Positions 56,627 through 64,000 of a stretch of 64,000 nt of DNA are shown piece by piece. The stretch spans positions 310,001 through 374,000 of the forward strand of contig NZ_PVZC01000009.1 in NCBI RefSeq assembly GCF_003002095.1. The letters are read 5' to 3'. Positions within the stretch are counted from its first letter, which is position 1, and each line of letters opens with the position of its first letter. This DNA comes from Allonocardiopsis opalescens (GTDB taxonomy: Bacteria > Actinomycetota > Actinomycetes > Streptosporangiales > Streptosporangiaceae). The notes beneath the pieces are model-generated. The model was given only the letters and a program-made list of their open reading frames with translations. It did no database searches and had not been told where the DNA came from. Position numbers and translations under genes: made by a program.

Positions 56627-57627
56627 GGCCCCCGACGACCCGGCCGCGCGCCCGCCGCGGCCTGCGCGGACTGGCCGCGCTGGCGGCCGTGGCACTGCTG
56701 GGCGCGGGCTGCACCGACTACGGCGGCGACCTGTCCGGCGCTGCCGGCGCCCGGGCGGGCGGCGAGGACACCGTCGTGGTCTCCGACACCGCCGGCACCC
56801 CGCTGGCCTTCCTCGCCTACGGCGTGCGGCAGGGCTACTTCGCGGCCGAGGGCATCGAGGTGGAGGTGCGCCCCTCCAGCGGCGGCGCCACGGTCATCCC
56901 CTCGCTGATGAGCGGCGACGTGGACATCGTCGGCTCCAATGTGGTCTCGGCGATGATCGCGATGGGCCGCCGGATGCCGGTGCGGATGGTGGCGGCCGGC
57001 ACCAGCACGGCCGAGGAGCCCGAAGACGACTTCTCCTCCCTGATGGTGCCGCCCGACAGCCCGATCCGGGACGCCGCCGACCTGGCCGGCGCCCGCATCG
57101 CGGTGAACACGCTGCAGAACATCAACGACGTGGTGCTCTACTCGGCGCTGCGGGAGCGCGGCGTGGACCTGGCGAGCGTGGAGCTGGTCGAGATGCCGCT
57201 GCCAGACATGGCGGCGGCGGTACAGCGCGGCGATGTGGACGCGGCCGCGCTGATCGAGCCCTTCGCCACCATCGGCCGCTCCCAGGGGCTGCGCGACGTG
57301 CTGCGTCCCTACAGCGACCTGCGCCCCAGTCTGCAGATCGGCACCTTCCTGATGACCGAGCGCACCATCGAGGAGCGGCCGGAGCTGGCCGCGGCCTTCC
57401 AGGCCGGGGTGCGGGCCACCGCCGAGGCGGTCCGCGCCGATCCGGAGTCCTTCCGCGCGGCGCTGCCCGAGATCAGCGAGGTGGATCCGGAGCTGGCCGC
57501 CGAGATGGACCTACCGGTGTGGAACGGCACCACCGACCGGGAGTCGATCGAGCTGATCCACGCCGAGATGGTCGAGTTCGGGCTGACCGAGGCCGAACTG
57601 GACTACGAGGGCAGCGTGCTGGGCTAG
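56623..57627 (+). CDS. Substrate-binding lipoprotein (NMT1/TauA-like)
   Basis: A 334-residue secreted lipoprotein. The signal peptide has Arg-rich N-terminus, hydrophobic core and lipobox LGAGC (Cys about 29). The mature part has the periplasmic-binding-protein type 2 fold: VVVSDTAGTPLAFLAYGVRQ, YFAAEGIEVEVRPSSGGATV, MSGDVDIVGSNVVSAMIA. It captures the substrate outside the cell. The ATG overlaps the ATPase stop (ATGA). Substrate not readable, although an aromatic acid is possible given the downstream operon. Confidence 0.9.
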   Translation: MRPPTTRPRARRGLRGLAALAAVALLGAGCTDYGGDLSGAAGARAGGEDTVVVSDTAGTPLAFLAYGVRQGYFAAEGIEVEVRPSSGGATVIPSLMSGDVDIVGSNVVSAMIAMGRRMPVRMVAAGTSTAEEPEDDFSSLMVPPDSPIRDAADLAGARIAVNTLQNINDVVLYSALRERGVDLASVELVEMPLPDMAAAVQRGDVDAAALIEPFATIGRSQGLRDVLRPYSDLRPSLQIGTFLMTERTIEERPELAAAFQAGVRATAEAVRADPESFRAALPEISEVDPELAAEMDLPVWNGTTDRESIELIHAEMVEFGLTEAELDYEGSVLG

Positions 57628-57760
57628 CCGGGCGGCCGGTCCCGGCCGTCCGGCCCCCCGGACATGGGATGTGCGCCGCGGATCTGCGATGCTAGCCGCC
57701 CGAACGCCCGCCGTCCGCCACGGGGGCGTCCGCACTCCGGACACACGACAGGACTCCCCC

Positions 57761-58318
57761 ATGATGAACGCACGCGCCCGCCGGGTCCCCATGGTCATCG
57801 GCACCGTCTCCGCCGGTGTCGCCGCCGCCATCCTGCTGGTCATGGGCGTGATCTTCACCGCGGTCGGCGGCATCGACTACACCTCGTACACCGGGCGGGC
57901 CGAGGCCGTGGTGGTAGAGGTGATCACCGAGAGGAACACCGTCGGCTCCGGCTCGGACCGCAGGAGCCGGGTGGACACCGACACCTACGTCGGCTACACC
58001 GCCGAAGGCCAGGAGTTCGGCCGCGTCCTGCTGAACGGGCTCAACCCCGACAGCTACGCCGAGGGCCAGAGCCTCACCGTCGCCTACGACCCCGCGAACC
58101 CCGGCTCCCCGGTCACCGTGGCGAGCACCGAGCCGGGCGCCATGGACACCTTCCGCTGGGTCGGCATCGCGCTGCTGGTGGCGGGCGGGGTGGTCGCCGT
58201 GGTCGCGGTGGTACTGATCGTCAAGCTCGTCTCCGGCCGCCGCGCCCGCCCGTCCGGCCCCGCCCCGGGCCCCTACGGGTACCAGCCGCAGGGCTATCCG
58301 CCGCCGCCGCACAACTGA
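57761..58318 (+). CDS. DUF3592 membrane protein
   Basis: A 185-residue protein with two transmembrane helices (about 16-38 and 133-155) around an extracytoplasmic domain of the DUF3592 type (YTGRAEAVVVEVITERNTVG, VDTDTYVGYTAEGQEFGRVL, LTVAYDPANPGSPVTV). A Pro/Gly/Tyr-rich tail follows. Function unknown. It is 134 bases after the ABC operon and may be separate from it. Confidence 0.82.
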   Translation: MMNARARRVPMVIGTVSAGVAAAILLVMGVIFTAVGGIDYTSYTGRAEAVVVEVITERNTVGSGSDRRSRVDTDTYVGYTAEGQEFGRVLLNGLNPDSYAEGQSLTVAYDPANPGSPVTVASTEPGAMDTFRWVGIALLVAGGVVAVVAVVLIVKLVSGRRARPSGPAPGPYGYQPQGYPPPPHN

Positions 58319-58334
58319 GCGCGGCCGGGCTTGC

Positions 58335-59126
58335 TCACACCTGCGCGCGCAGCAACTCCAGCACGGCGTCGCGGGCGCGCAGCACGGCGGGGGCGAGTTC
58401 GGCGCCGTCGGCGCGGGTGGGCATCCGGCTGGCCGGGATGACCACGGCGATGGAGGCGAGCGGGGCGTCGGTGAGGTCGCGCAGCACCGCCGAGACCGCG
58501 CTGATGCCGTTCTCGCCCTCCTCGACGTTGACGGCGTAGCCGTCGCGGCGGATCTGCACCAGCTCCGCCTCCAGGTCGTCCCAGACCGCGATGGACGCCT
58601 CCGTGCGGGCGGTCAGCTCGCGGTCGGCGTAGCGGCGGGCCAGCTCGGGCTCTGGCAGCGCGGCCAGGATGGCCTTGCCCGCCGCGGTGCAGTGGGCGGG
58701 CAGCACCACGCCGGTGCGGTTGCCGACCCGCACGGCGCGCGGCCCCTCGACGCAGTCGACGAAGCGGACGTTGCGCCCTTCGAGCACCGACAGGCTGACG
58801 GTCTCCTGGGTCTGCTCGCGCAGCTCCTCCAGGATGGGGTGGGCGACCCGGCGGATGTCGATGCGGCCGATGGCGGCCAGGCCGATCTCGTTGAGGACCG
58901 GGCCGGGGCGGTAGGCGCCGTTGGGCTTGTCCTGGATGACGAAGCCGCGGCTGCGCAGCGCGTTGAGCAGCCGGTGGGCGGTGGACGGCGCCACGCTCAG
59001 CAGTGACGCCGCCTCCGAGACCCGCAGGGCGTGGCGCTCTCCGATCAGTTCGAGCAGCCGCAGCGCGTTGTCCACCGAGCTCGACGTGCCTCGGGGTGCA
59101 GGTGAGCCGGGTCTCGGGTTCGACAT
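58335..59126 (-). CDS. IclR-family regulator of the gentisate-type operon
   Basis: A 263-residue regulator. The winged helix is VSEAASLLSVAPSTAHRLLN, and the effector domain (about 85-255) has ETVSLSVLEGRNVRFVDCVE and HCTAAGKAILAALP. The family usually represses or activates aromatic catabolic genes in response to the substrate. It lies downstream of the hydrolase gene on the same strand. A palindrome overlaps its own start codon, suggesting autorepression. Its mRNA may be leaderless. Confidence 0.92.
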   Translation of the reverse strand: MSNPRPGSPAPRGTSSSVDNALRLLELIGERHALRVSEAASLLSVAPSTAHRLLNALRSRGFVIQDKPNGAYRPGPVLNEIGLAAIGRIDIRRVAHPILEELREQTQETVSLSVLEGRNVRFVDCVEGPRAVRVGNRTGVVLPAHCTAAGKAILAALPEPELARRYADRELTARTEASIAVWDDLEAELVQIRRDGYAVNVEEGENGISAVSAVLRDLTDAPLASIAVVIPASRMPTRADGAELAPAVLRARDAVLELLRAQV

Positions 59127-59154
59127 GAAAGAACTTTATCGCAGAGTTTTTTCA
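59126..59154 (-). promoter_or_regulatory. Putative IclR operator over its own promoter and start
   Basis: TGAAAGAACT (59126-59135) and AGTTTTTTCA (59145-59154) form an inverted repeat with nine of ten bases matching and a nine-base spacer. It overlaps a GATAAA -10 (59140-59135) that sits 18 bases from a TTGCTC -35 (59164-59159) on the minus strand. The predicted transcript start is within three bases of the ATG, so the mRNA may be leaderless. Confidence 0.6.
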
Positions 59155-59178
59155 CTTAGAGCAATATGGCCGCCACTG

Positions 59179-60048
59179 TCAGCGCACGCCCAAGCGCATC
59201 TCGCCGATTCCGCTGATCGACGCCGCCAACCGGTCGCCGGGCCGGATCGGGCCGACCCCGGGCGGCGCCCCGGTGAAGATCAGGTCGCCGGGCACCAGGG
59301 TCATCATCCGCGAGGCGTAGCTGACGATCGCCGGCACCTTGGTGATCATGTCGCGGGTGCGCACGTCCTGGCGCGGCTCGCCGTTGACGTCCAAGCGGAT
59401 CTCCAGGCCGGAGGGGTCGCCGATCTCGTCGGCGGTGGTGATCCAGGGGCCGAGCGGGCTGAAGGTGTCGTAGCTCTTGCGCCGGGAGCGGTCGGCGTCG
59501 GCGCGCACGGTGATGTCCAGGCCCATGGTGTAGCCCATCACGTGGTCGAGCGCGTCGGACTCGGGGATGTCCCTGCCGCCGGTGCCGACCACCACGACCA
59601 GCTCGGACTCGTGGTGCACCTCGTGGCCGGCCTCGACCACGTCGGCCGGGAGCCTGATGTCCTCGGCCGGCCCGGACAGCGAACTGGGGGCCTTGAGGAA
59701 GACGTCGAAGCGCATCATCCACGCCTCCACCCGGCCCAGGGTGCGCTCCTGCACGCCGTGCATCTCGGCGACGTGGTCGGCGTAGTTGGACGCCGTCGCG
59801 ACGATCTTGCTCGGGTTCAGCGCCGGAGCGCGCAGCCGCACCCGCTCCAGCGGGACGCGGGTGCCCTCGGCGGCGGCCCGGGCCAGCGCGTCGCAGACCC
59901 CGGCGCGGTCGCGGCAGAGCCGCCGCCACCACCCGGCGGTGACGGGGTCGGGATCGTGCGGCCACGGCAGCGCCGAGGTGACGTCGACGAGCGCGGTGCC
60001 GTCCACGACGACGCCGAGCCGGTGGTCGTCGAACAGGGCCAGCTTCAT
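59179..60048 (-). CDS. Fumarylacetoacetate hydrolase-family protein (fumarylpyruvate hydrolase-like)
   Basis: A 289-residue enzyme. Residues about 80-285 form the FAH domain: NPSKIVATASNYADHVAEMH, GHEVHHESELVVVVGTGGRD, with the metal-binding E-x-E type region, and PGDLIFTGAPPGVGPIRPGD. In gentisate catabolism it would split fumarylpyruvate to fumarate and pyruvate. It follows the dioxygenase gene by 58 bases. Direct maleylpyruvate hydrolysis is an alternative role because no isomerase is present here. Confidence 0.87.
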   Translation of the reverse strand: MKLALFDDHRLGVVVDGTALVDVTSALPWPHDPDPVTAGWWRRLCRDRAGVCDALARAAAEGTRVPLERVRLRAPALNPSKIVATASNYADHVAEMHGVQERTLGRVEAWMMRFDVFLKAPSSLSGPAEDIRLPADVVEAGHEVHHESELVVVVGTGGRDIPESDALDHVMGYTMGLDITVRADADRSRRKSYDTFSPLGPWITTADEIGDPSGLEIRLDVNGEPRQDVRTRDMITKVPAIVSYASRMMTLVPGDLIFTGAPPGVGPIRPGDRLAASISGIGEMRLGVR

Positions 60049-60106
60049 CGGGTGAGCCTTTCCGGGGGCGGATCGGGCCTGGTCGGCCGGTCGGGTGGGG
60101 GGAGGG

Positions 60107-61219
60107 TCAGGCCGGTTCGAAGACGCCGGTGACCTCCTGGGGCACCGCCAGCGTCTCCTCTCGGTAGATGCCCAGCGCGCGCAGCACCGGGGTGTCGCTG
60201 AGGCTGAAGAGGTCGGCCTGGCCGCCCTCGGCGCGGTGCTCGGCGGCGGCCCAGGACGGCACCACGAACATGTCGCCGCTGGTCCAGTCGAAGCGCCGGC
60301 CCGCGATCACGCTGCTGCCGGAGCCGCGGAAGACCACGTACACGGTGTTGCCGCTGCGCCGCACCGGCGGCGAGGCGGCGCCGGGGACCAGCCGGTGCGC
60401 GGTGCAGGCCAGGGTGGGCAGCACGCTGGCGCCCGAGCGCGGATTGGTGAACTCCGCGCTCACCATGCCGCCGCCGGCCGCCTCGGCCTCGGCCAGCCGG
60501 GTCAGCCGGGCGTCGGTGTCGGCCCAGCGGTACACCAGCAGCGGGGACGGCTCGGGGTCGAGCGCGGAGCGCACCGCGCCGTCGGCCATCCGGCGCTCGG
60601 CCGGGACCCCGGCGTGCGCCGCCTCCGAGCGGTTGTGCTCGCCGCGCACCGGCTGGTTCAGCTCGGGGTGCTGCTCGAAGAAGATGCCGTCCAGCGCCTC
60701 GATCATCGGCAGGTCCAGGCCGTCGAACCAGAACATGTCGGAGTCGCCGCCGTTGCTGTGGTCGTGCCAGGCCTTGGCTGGGGTGAGCACGAGGTCGCCG
60801 GGCCCCATGTCGCAGGCGTCGCCGTCCACGGTGGTCCACACCCCCCGGCCCGCCAGCACGAAGCGGATCGCGCCGGGGGTGTGGCGGTGGGCGGGCGCGG
60901 ACTCGCGCGGGCCCAGGCACTGCAGGGCGCCCCACAGGGTGCCGGCCGCGTAGGGGCGGCCGCCCAGGCCGGGATTGGCCAGGGACAGCACGCGGCGCTC
61001 GCCGCCGCGCTCCACCGGCACCAGCCGGATCGCCCGCTCGGCGAGCGGGCGCATGGTGGCGCCGCGCCACAGCCACGGCACCGCGCGGGGCCGGGGCTCG
61101 GGGGTGAGCAGCTGCTCGGTGATCGTCCACAGCGGGCGCAGCCCGGCGGCGTCCAGGTCGCGGTAGAGCGCGTCCAGTTCGGGCTCGGCGGCGGTGTCGG
61201 CGGGCGGGTGCACGGACAT
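60107..61219 (-). CDS. Gentisate 1,2-dioxygenase-like bicupin
   Basis: A 370-residue protein with two cupin domains. The first (about 95-165) has SAPAHRHTPGAIRFVLAGRG and DGDACDMGPGDLVLTPAKAW followed by HDHSN, giving the three His iron ligands. The second (about 270-350) lacks most ligands. This matches gentisate dioxygenase, which cleaves gentisate to maleylpyruvate. A 1-hydroxy-2-naphthoate or salicylate dioxygenase of the same family is possible. It is 27 bases downstream of the monooxygenase gene. Confidence 0.87.
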   Translation of the reverse strand: MSVHPPADTAAEPELDALYRDLDAAGLRPLWTITEQLLTPEPRPRAVPWLWRGATMRPLAERAIRLVPVERGGERRVLSLANPGLGGRPYAAGTLWGALQCLGPRESAPAHRHTPGAIRFVLAGRGVWTTVDGDACDMGPGDLVLTPAKAWHDHSNGGDSDMFWFDGLDLPMIEALDGIFFEQHPELNQPVRGEHNRSEAAHAGVPAERRMADGAVRSALDPEPSPLLVYRWADTDARLTRLAEAEAAGGGMVSAEFTNPRSGASVLPTLACTAHRLVPGAASPPVRRSGNTVYVVFRGSGSSVIAGRRFDWTSGDMFVVPSWAAAEHRAEGGQADLFSLSDTPVLRALGIYREETLAVPQEVTGVFEPA

Positions 61220-61246
61220 GTCGGCCTCCTGGTGGCGGTGCGGCGG

Positions 61247-62500
61247 TCAGACGGCGGCGGCGCGCGGCACTTCGCCGGGCGGCAGGCCCACCCCGAAGCG
61301 GCGGACGCTCTCCAGCAGCGAGGCGCGGCGCATGTAGCGGCGGGCCCGGTCGGGATCGGCGGCGATGGCGCGCATCTCGTCGTGCGACGCCTTGCGGCGG
61401 GCGTCGTCGGCCTCCATCAGCCGCTCGGTGTTGCGCTGGGTGTCGGCCTGGACGTACTCCACCGCGATCTGGTGGCGGATCCGGGCGAAGGCGTCGAGTT
61501 CGGCCTCCTCGTCGGCCTCGCCGGCGCGGATCCTGGCCAGCCGGCGGGTGAGGTCGACGGCGTCGTGGATGCCGCTGTTGAGACCGACCCCGCCCATCGG
61601 GCTGTTGATGTGGGCGGCGTCGCCGACCAGGGCGACCGGCCCGGCGCGGAAGCGCTCGGCCACCCGCTGGTGCACCTTGTAGATCTGGTGGTCCACGATC
61701 GGGTAGCCGCCGGGCAGCGGCGCCAGGCCCTGCATCTGCGCCTGGAGGGTGTCGGGGGCGGTCGCCTGCTCGCGGCTCGTTTCGGGCCGCACCGGCCACA
61801 CCGCCCGCCACGACTCCGGCGTGCGCAGCAGGAAGAGCCACTCGTCGGGGTCGGCGATGTAGTTGACGTCGGCGATGCCGGGCAGCAGCGAGCGCAGGTC
61901 GACGCTGGTGCTGGCGATCAGGAAGCGCTGCGGGTAGGTGTAGCCGGTGAAGTCCACCCCCAGGCAGCGGCGCACGGTGCTGCCCGGGCCGTCGGCCCCC
62001 ACCAGGTGGCTGCCGCGCAGCTCGTGCTCGCCGCCGGCGTCGCGGACGGTGACCGCGACGCCGCCGGCGTCCGCGCGCACCCCGGTGACGGTGGTGCCGA
62101 AGCGCAGTTCGACCAGGGGGTCGGCGGCCAGCCGCTCGTGCAGCATCCGGACCAGGTGCTGCTGGTTGAGCTGGAGCCGGTACGGATAGGGCGTCTCGTC
62201 GGCCAGCAGGCCGAAGTCGAAGGCGGCGACCAGCCCGGCCCGGCGGTCCCTGAAGTGGTACACGGGCACGACCAGGCCCTCGGCGTGCATCCGCCCGGCC
62301 ACGCCGAGCTCGTCGAGCAGTTCGAGGGTGGCGGCGTGGAAGGTGGAGGCCCGCCAGTCGGTCCTGGGCACCGGGTCGGTCTCGACCACCGCGACGGGGA
62401 TCCCGGCCTGGGCCAGGCTCGCCGCCGCGACCATCCCCACCGGCCCGGCGCCCGCGACGACGACCGGCTGCTCCGCGCGGGCGTGCGCGTGTGCTGTCAT
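61247..62500 (-). CDS. FAD-dependent aromatic monooxygenase (3-hydroxybenzoate 6-hydroxylase-like)
   Basis: A 417-residue group A flavoprotein monooxygenase. It has the FAD site VVVAGAGPVGMVAAASLAQA, the DG motif LVGADGPGSTVRRCLG and the GD motif PVALVGDAAHINSPMGGVGL. Paired with a gentisate dioxygenase, it is likely to hydroxylate 3-hydroxybenzoate or a similar acid to gentisate using NAD(P)H and oxygen. First gene of the operon. A seven-base inverted repeat is just upstream. Confidence 0.87.
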   Translation of the reverse strand: MTAHAHARAEQPVVVAGAGPVGMVAAASLAQAGIPVAVVETDPVPRTDWRASTFHAATLELLDELGVAGRMHAEGLVVPVYHFRDRRAGLVAAFDFGLLADETPYPYRLQLNQQHLVRMLHERLAADPLVELRFGTTVTGVRADAGGVAVTVRDAGGEHELRGSHLVGADGPGSTVRRCLGVDFTGYTYPQRFLIASTSVDLRSLLPGIADVNYIADPDEWLFLLRTPESWRAVWPVRPETSREQATAPDTLQAQMQGLAPLPGGYPIVDHQIYKVHQRVAERFRAGPVALVGDAAHINSPMGGVGLNSGIHDAVDLTRRLARIRAGEADEEAELDAFARIRHQIAVEYVQADTQRNTERLMEADDARRKASHDEMRAIAADPDRARRYMRRASLLESVRRFGVGLPPGEVPRAAAV

Positions 62501-62507
62501 GCCCCTT

Positions 62508-62543
62508 AACGTCCCATACGTTCCGCAAAACGAAAAGGACGTT
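62508..62543 (-). promoter_or_regulatory. Inverted repeat upstream of catabolic operon
   Basis: AACGTCC (62508-62514) and GGACGTT (62537-62543) form a perfect inverted repeat with a 22-base spacer in an AT-rich stretch just before the monooxygenase start (62500). It may bind the operon regulator. It is not the same motif as that at the IclR gene, so which protein binds is open. Confidence 0.35.
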
Positions 62544-62576
62544 GAAGATACTTCTGCTATGTCGAAGAAATACCGG

Positions 62577-63650
62577 TCAGGTGTTGGGCGGCAGCTCCGT
62601 TCCGGCGCCGCGGCGGCGCACCGCGACCAGGTCGTGCCGGGCCTGCGGCAGGGTGCGCTCGGCCGCGCCCTCCACCGTGAACCCGGCATCGGCGATCATC
62701 TGCCGGTCGTCGGCGCCCGGCTGCCCCTCGCTGGTGAGGTAGTCGCCGAGGAAGACGGAGTTGGCCAGGTGCAGCGCCAGCGGCTGGAGGGAGCGCAGGT
62801 GGATCTCCCGGCCGCCCGACAGCCGCACCTCCACATCGGGGAAGCAGAAGCGGAACAGCGCCAGCACGCGCAGGCAGCGCTCCGGGGTGAGCTCCCAGGT
62901 GCCGGCCAGCGGGGTGCCCTCCATCGGGATCAGGAAGTTCACCGGCACGGAGTCCGGGTCCAGCTCGCGCAGCGCGAAGGCCATGTCGACGATGTCGTCG
63001 TCGGACTCGCCCATGCCCACGATCGCGCCCGAGCACGGCGACAGCCCGCCCGCCGCCGCCCGCCGCACCGTGTCCACCCGGTCGGCGAAGGTGTGGGTGG
63101 AGCAGATGTCGGCGTAGCGCTCCGCACTGGTGTTGAGGTTGTGGTTGTAGGCGTGCGCCCCGGCCTCGCGCAGCCGCTCGGCCTGCCCCTCGGTCAGCAG
63201 CCCCAGGCAGACGCAGACCTCCACCTCGGGATGCTCGCCCTTGATCGCCCCGATCGTCTCGCCGACCCGGCGGATGTCGCGCTCGCCGGGCCCGCGCCCG
63301 CTGGCCACCAGGCAGACCCGCTTGGCGCCCGCCCGCACCGCCTGGCCGGCCGTCGCCGCCGCCTCGGCCGGGCTGATCCAGGAGTACTTCAGGATGTCGG
63401 AGCCCGAGCCCAGCCGCTGCGAGCAGTACGAGCAGTCCTCGGGGCACAGCCCGCTCTTGAGGTTGATGAGGGTGTTCAGCTTCACCCGGCGGCCGAAGAA
63501 GTGCCGCCGGACCCGGAAGGCCGCCGCGACCACGTCGAACACGTCGAAGTCGTCGGGGCGCAGCAGCGCCAGCGCCTCCTCCCGGGTGGGGGCTTCACGG
63601 CGCAGGGACTTGTCCACCAGCTGATCCAGCCGGTCCAGGGTGTCGACCAT
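62577..63650 (-). CDS. bioB: Biotin synthase
   Basis: A 357-residue radical SAM enzyme. The 4Fe-4S site is C69-x3-C73-x2-C76 in [12 protein letters not shown]. Later motifs are [20 protein letters not shown] and [16 protein letters not shown] with the Arg ligand region of the 2Fe-2S cluster. It inserts sulfur into dethiobiotin, the last step of biotin synthesis. ATG at 63650. No other bio gene is nearby. It lies 76 bases upstream of the catabolic operon on the same strand, but that gap holds the operon's own AT-rich promoter region. Confidence 0.95.
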   Translation of the reverse strand: MVDTLDRLDQLVDKSLRREAPTREEALALLRPDDFDVFDVVAAAFRVRRHFFGRRVKLNTLINLKSGLCPEDCSYCSQRLGSGSDILKYSWISPAEAAATAGQAVRAGAKRVCLVASGRGPGERDIRRVGETIGAIKGEHPEVEVCVCLGLLTEGQAERLREAGAHAYNHNLNTSAERYADICSTHTFADRVDTVRRAAAGGLSPCSGAIVGMGESDDDIVDMAFALRELDPDSVPVNFLIPMEGTPLAGTWELTPERCLRVLALFRFCFPDVEVRLSGGREIHLRSLQPLALHLANSVFLGDYLTSEGQPGADDRQMIADAGFTVEGAAERTLPQARHDLVAVRRRGAGTELPPNT

Positions 63651-63739
63651 GCCGCCAGTCTCCCCCGGCGGCGTCGAACGGGGATAGGCGCGCCGCCGAC
63701 AACACCGGCCCGCCCGCCCTTGTCGCCGCCGTGCACGGC

Positions 63740-64000
63740 TCAGCCCGGCGGCGCCGCCACGGGCTCGCCCTCGACCACCGCGCAGGCCGCCGCGACGAAG
63801 GCGGCCAGCTCCCGCGAGCGCGACGCCTCCGGCCACGCCAGCCCCACCACACTCGGGCTGGCGTCCGCCACCGGGCGGCTGACCACGTCCGGACGCGCGT
63901 ACCCGGCCACGTCGGACTCCGGCAGCAGCGCGACCGCCTGGCCCAGCGCCACCACCTCCAGCAGCTGCGCGGAGTCGTCCACCGGCGGGCCCGGCGGCGC
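63740..64000 (-). CDS. LysR-type regulator, C-terminal fragment
   Basis: The last 86 or so residues of a protein that continues beyond the right edge. [20 protein letters not shown] followed by [20 protein letters not shown] resembles the end of a LysR effector-binding domain. The final residues are Ala/Gly/Pro-rich. The DNA-binding N-terminus is not in the window, so family assignment is provisional. It precedes bioB on the same strand by 89 bases. Confidence 0.65.
   Translation of the reverse strand, partial: APPGPPVDDSAQLLEVVALGQAVALLPESDVAGYARPDVVSRPVADASPSVVGLAWPEASRSRELAAFVAAACAVVEGEPVAAPPG

Overview
The window is very GC-rich, uses GTG and TTG starts, and carries actinobacterial marker families: XRE/DUF5753 with DUF397 pairs, SHOCT proteins, an Asp23/AmaP cluster, DUF3618, and a gcvT-gcvH-glyA-sdaA operon behind a tandem glycine riboswitch. 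It looks like chromosome of a Streptomyces- or Nocardiopsis-like actinomycete. The genus cannot be fixed from the sequence alone. Most of it is housekeeping and regulatory chromosome, with several small accessory or decaying patches.

0-11 kb: the 5' end of lon under an HspR-type (HAIR) operator; a NarL-type two-component system facing a SHOCT membrane protein; a three-gene signalling operon (receiver-SpoIIE phosphatase, CHASE3 histidine kinase, Rcp1-like receiver); heme oxygenase and a TetR regulator. 11-23 kb: DEDD exonuclease, asparaginase, ferredoxin, proline iminopeptidase, an SDR enzyme, the first copy of a nuclease-like/partner gene pair, an acyl-CoA synthetase, a PuuD-like hydrolase, a CDF transporter, a broken flavin-oxidoreductase-like gene and a toxin-antitoxin pair whose toxin is frameshifted. 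23-31 kb: the glycine/serine operon with its riboswitch, a Ser/Thr kinase and an Lrp regulator.

31-34 kb: the second nuclease-like/partner pair followed by an internally deleted third partner gene, lying between the Lrp regulator and a dimethylargininase-like gene. 35-39 kb: Asp23/AmaP envelope cluster and purU. 39-45 kb: a regulatory accessory patch (BldC-like HTH, RsbW-like ATPase, XRE/DUF397, frameshifted XRE gene, UTRA protein lacking its DNA-binding domain, PP2C phosphatase) and a PLP enzyme. 46.1-47.7 kb: a type I-E-like CRISPR array of 26 repeat units with no cas genes in the window.

48-64 kb: DUF3618 protein, two tandem CDP-alcohol phosphatidyltransferases, Bcp peroxiredoxin, a VOC protein, galE, an odd tRNA with a UAG anticodon and short variable loop, 76-bp tandem repeats, an ABC importer of the nitrate/sulfonate/taurine type, a gentisate-type aromatic catabolic operon with an IclR regulator, bioB and the end of a LysR-type gene.

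The best candidate for an undescribed system is the duplicated two-gene module at 15629-17478 and 31715-33642. It pairs a PD-(D/E)XK-like protein with a translationally coupled acidic partner that looks like an immunity or antitoxin protein.
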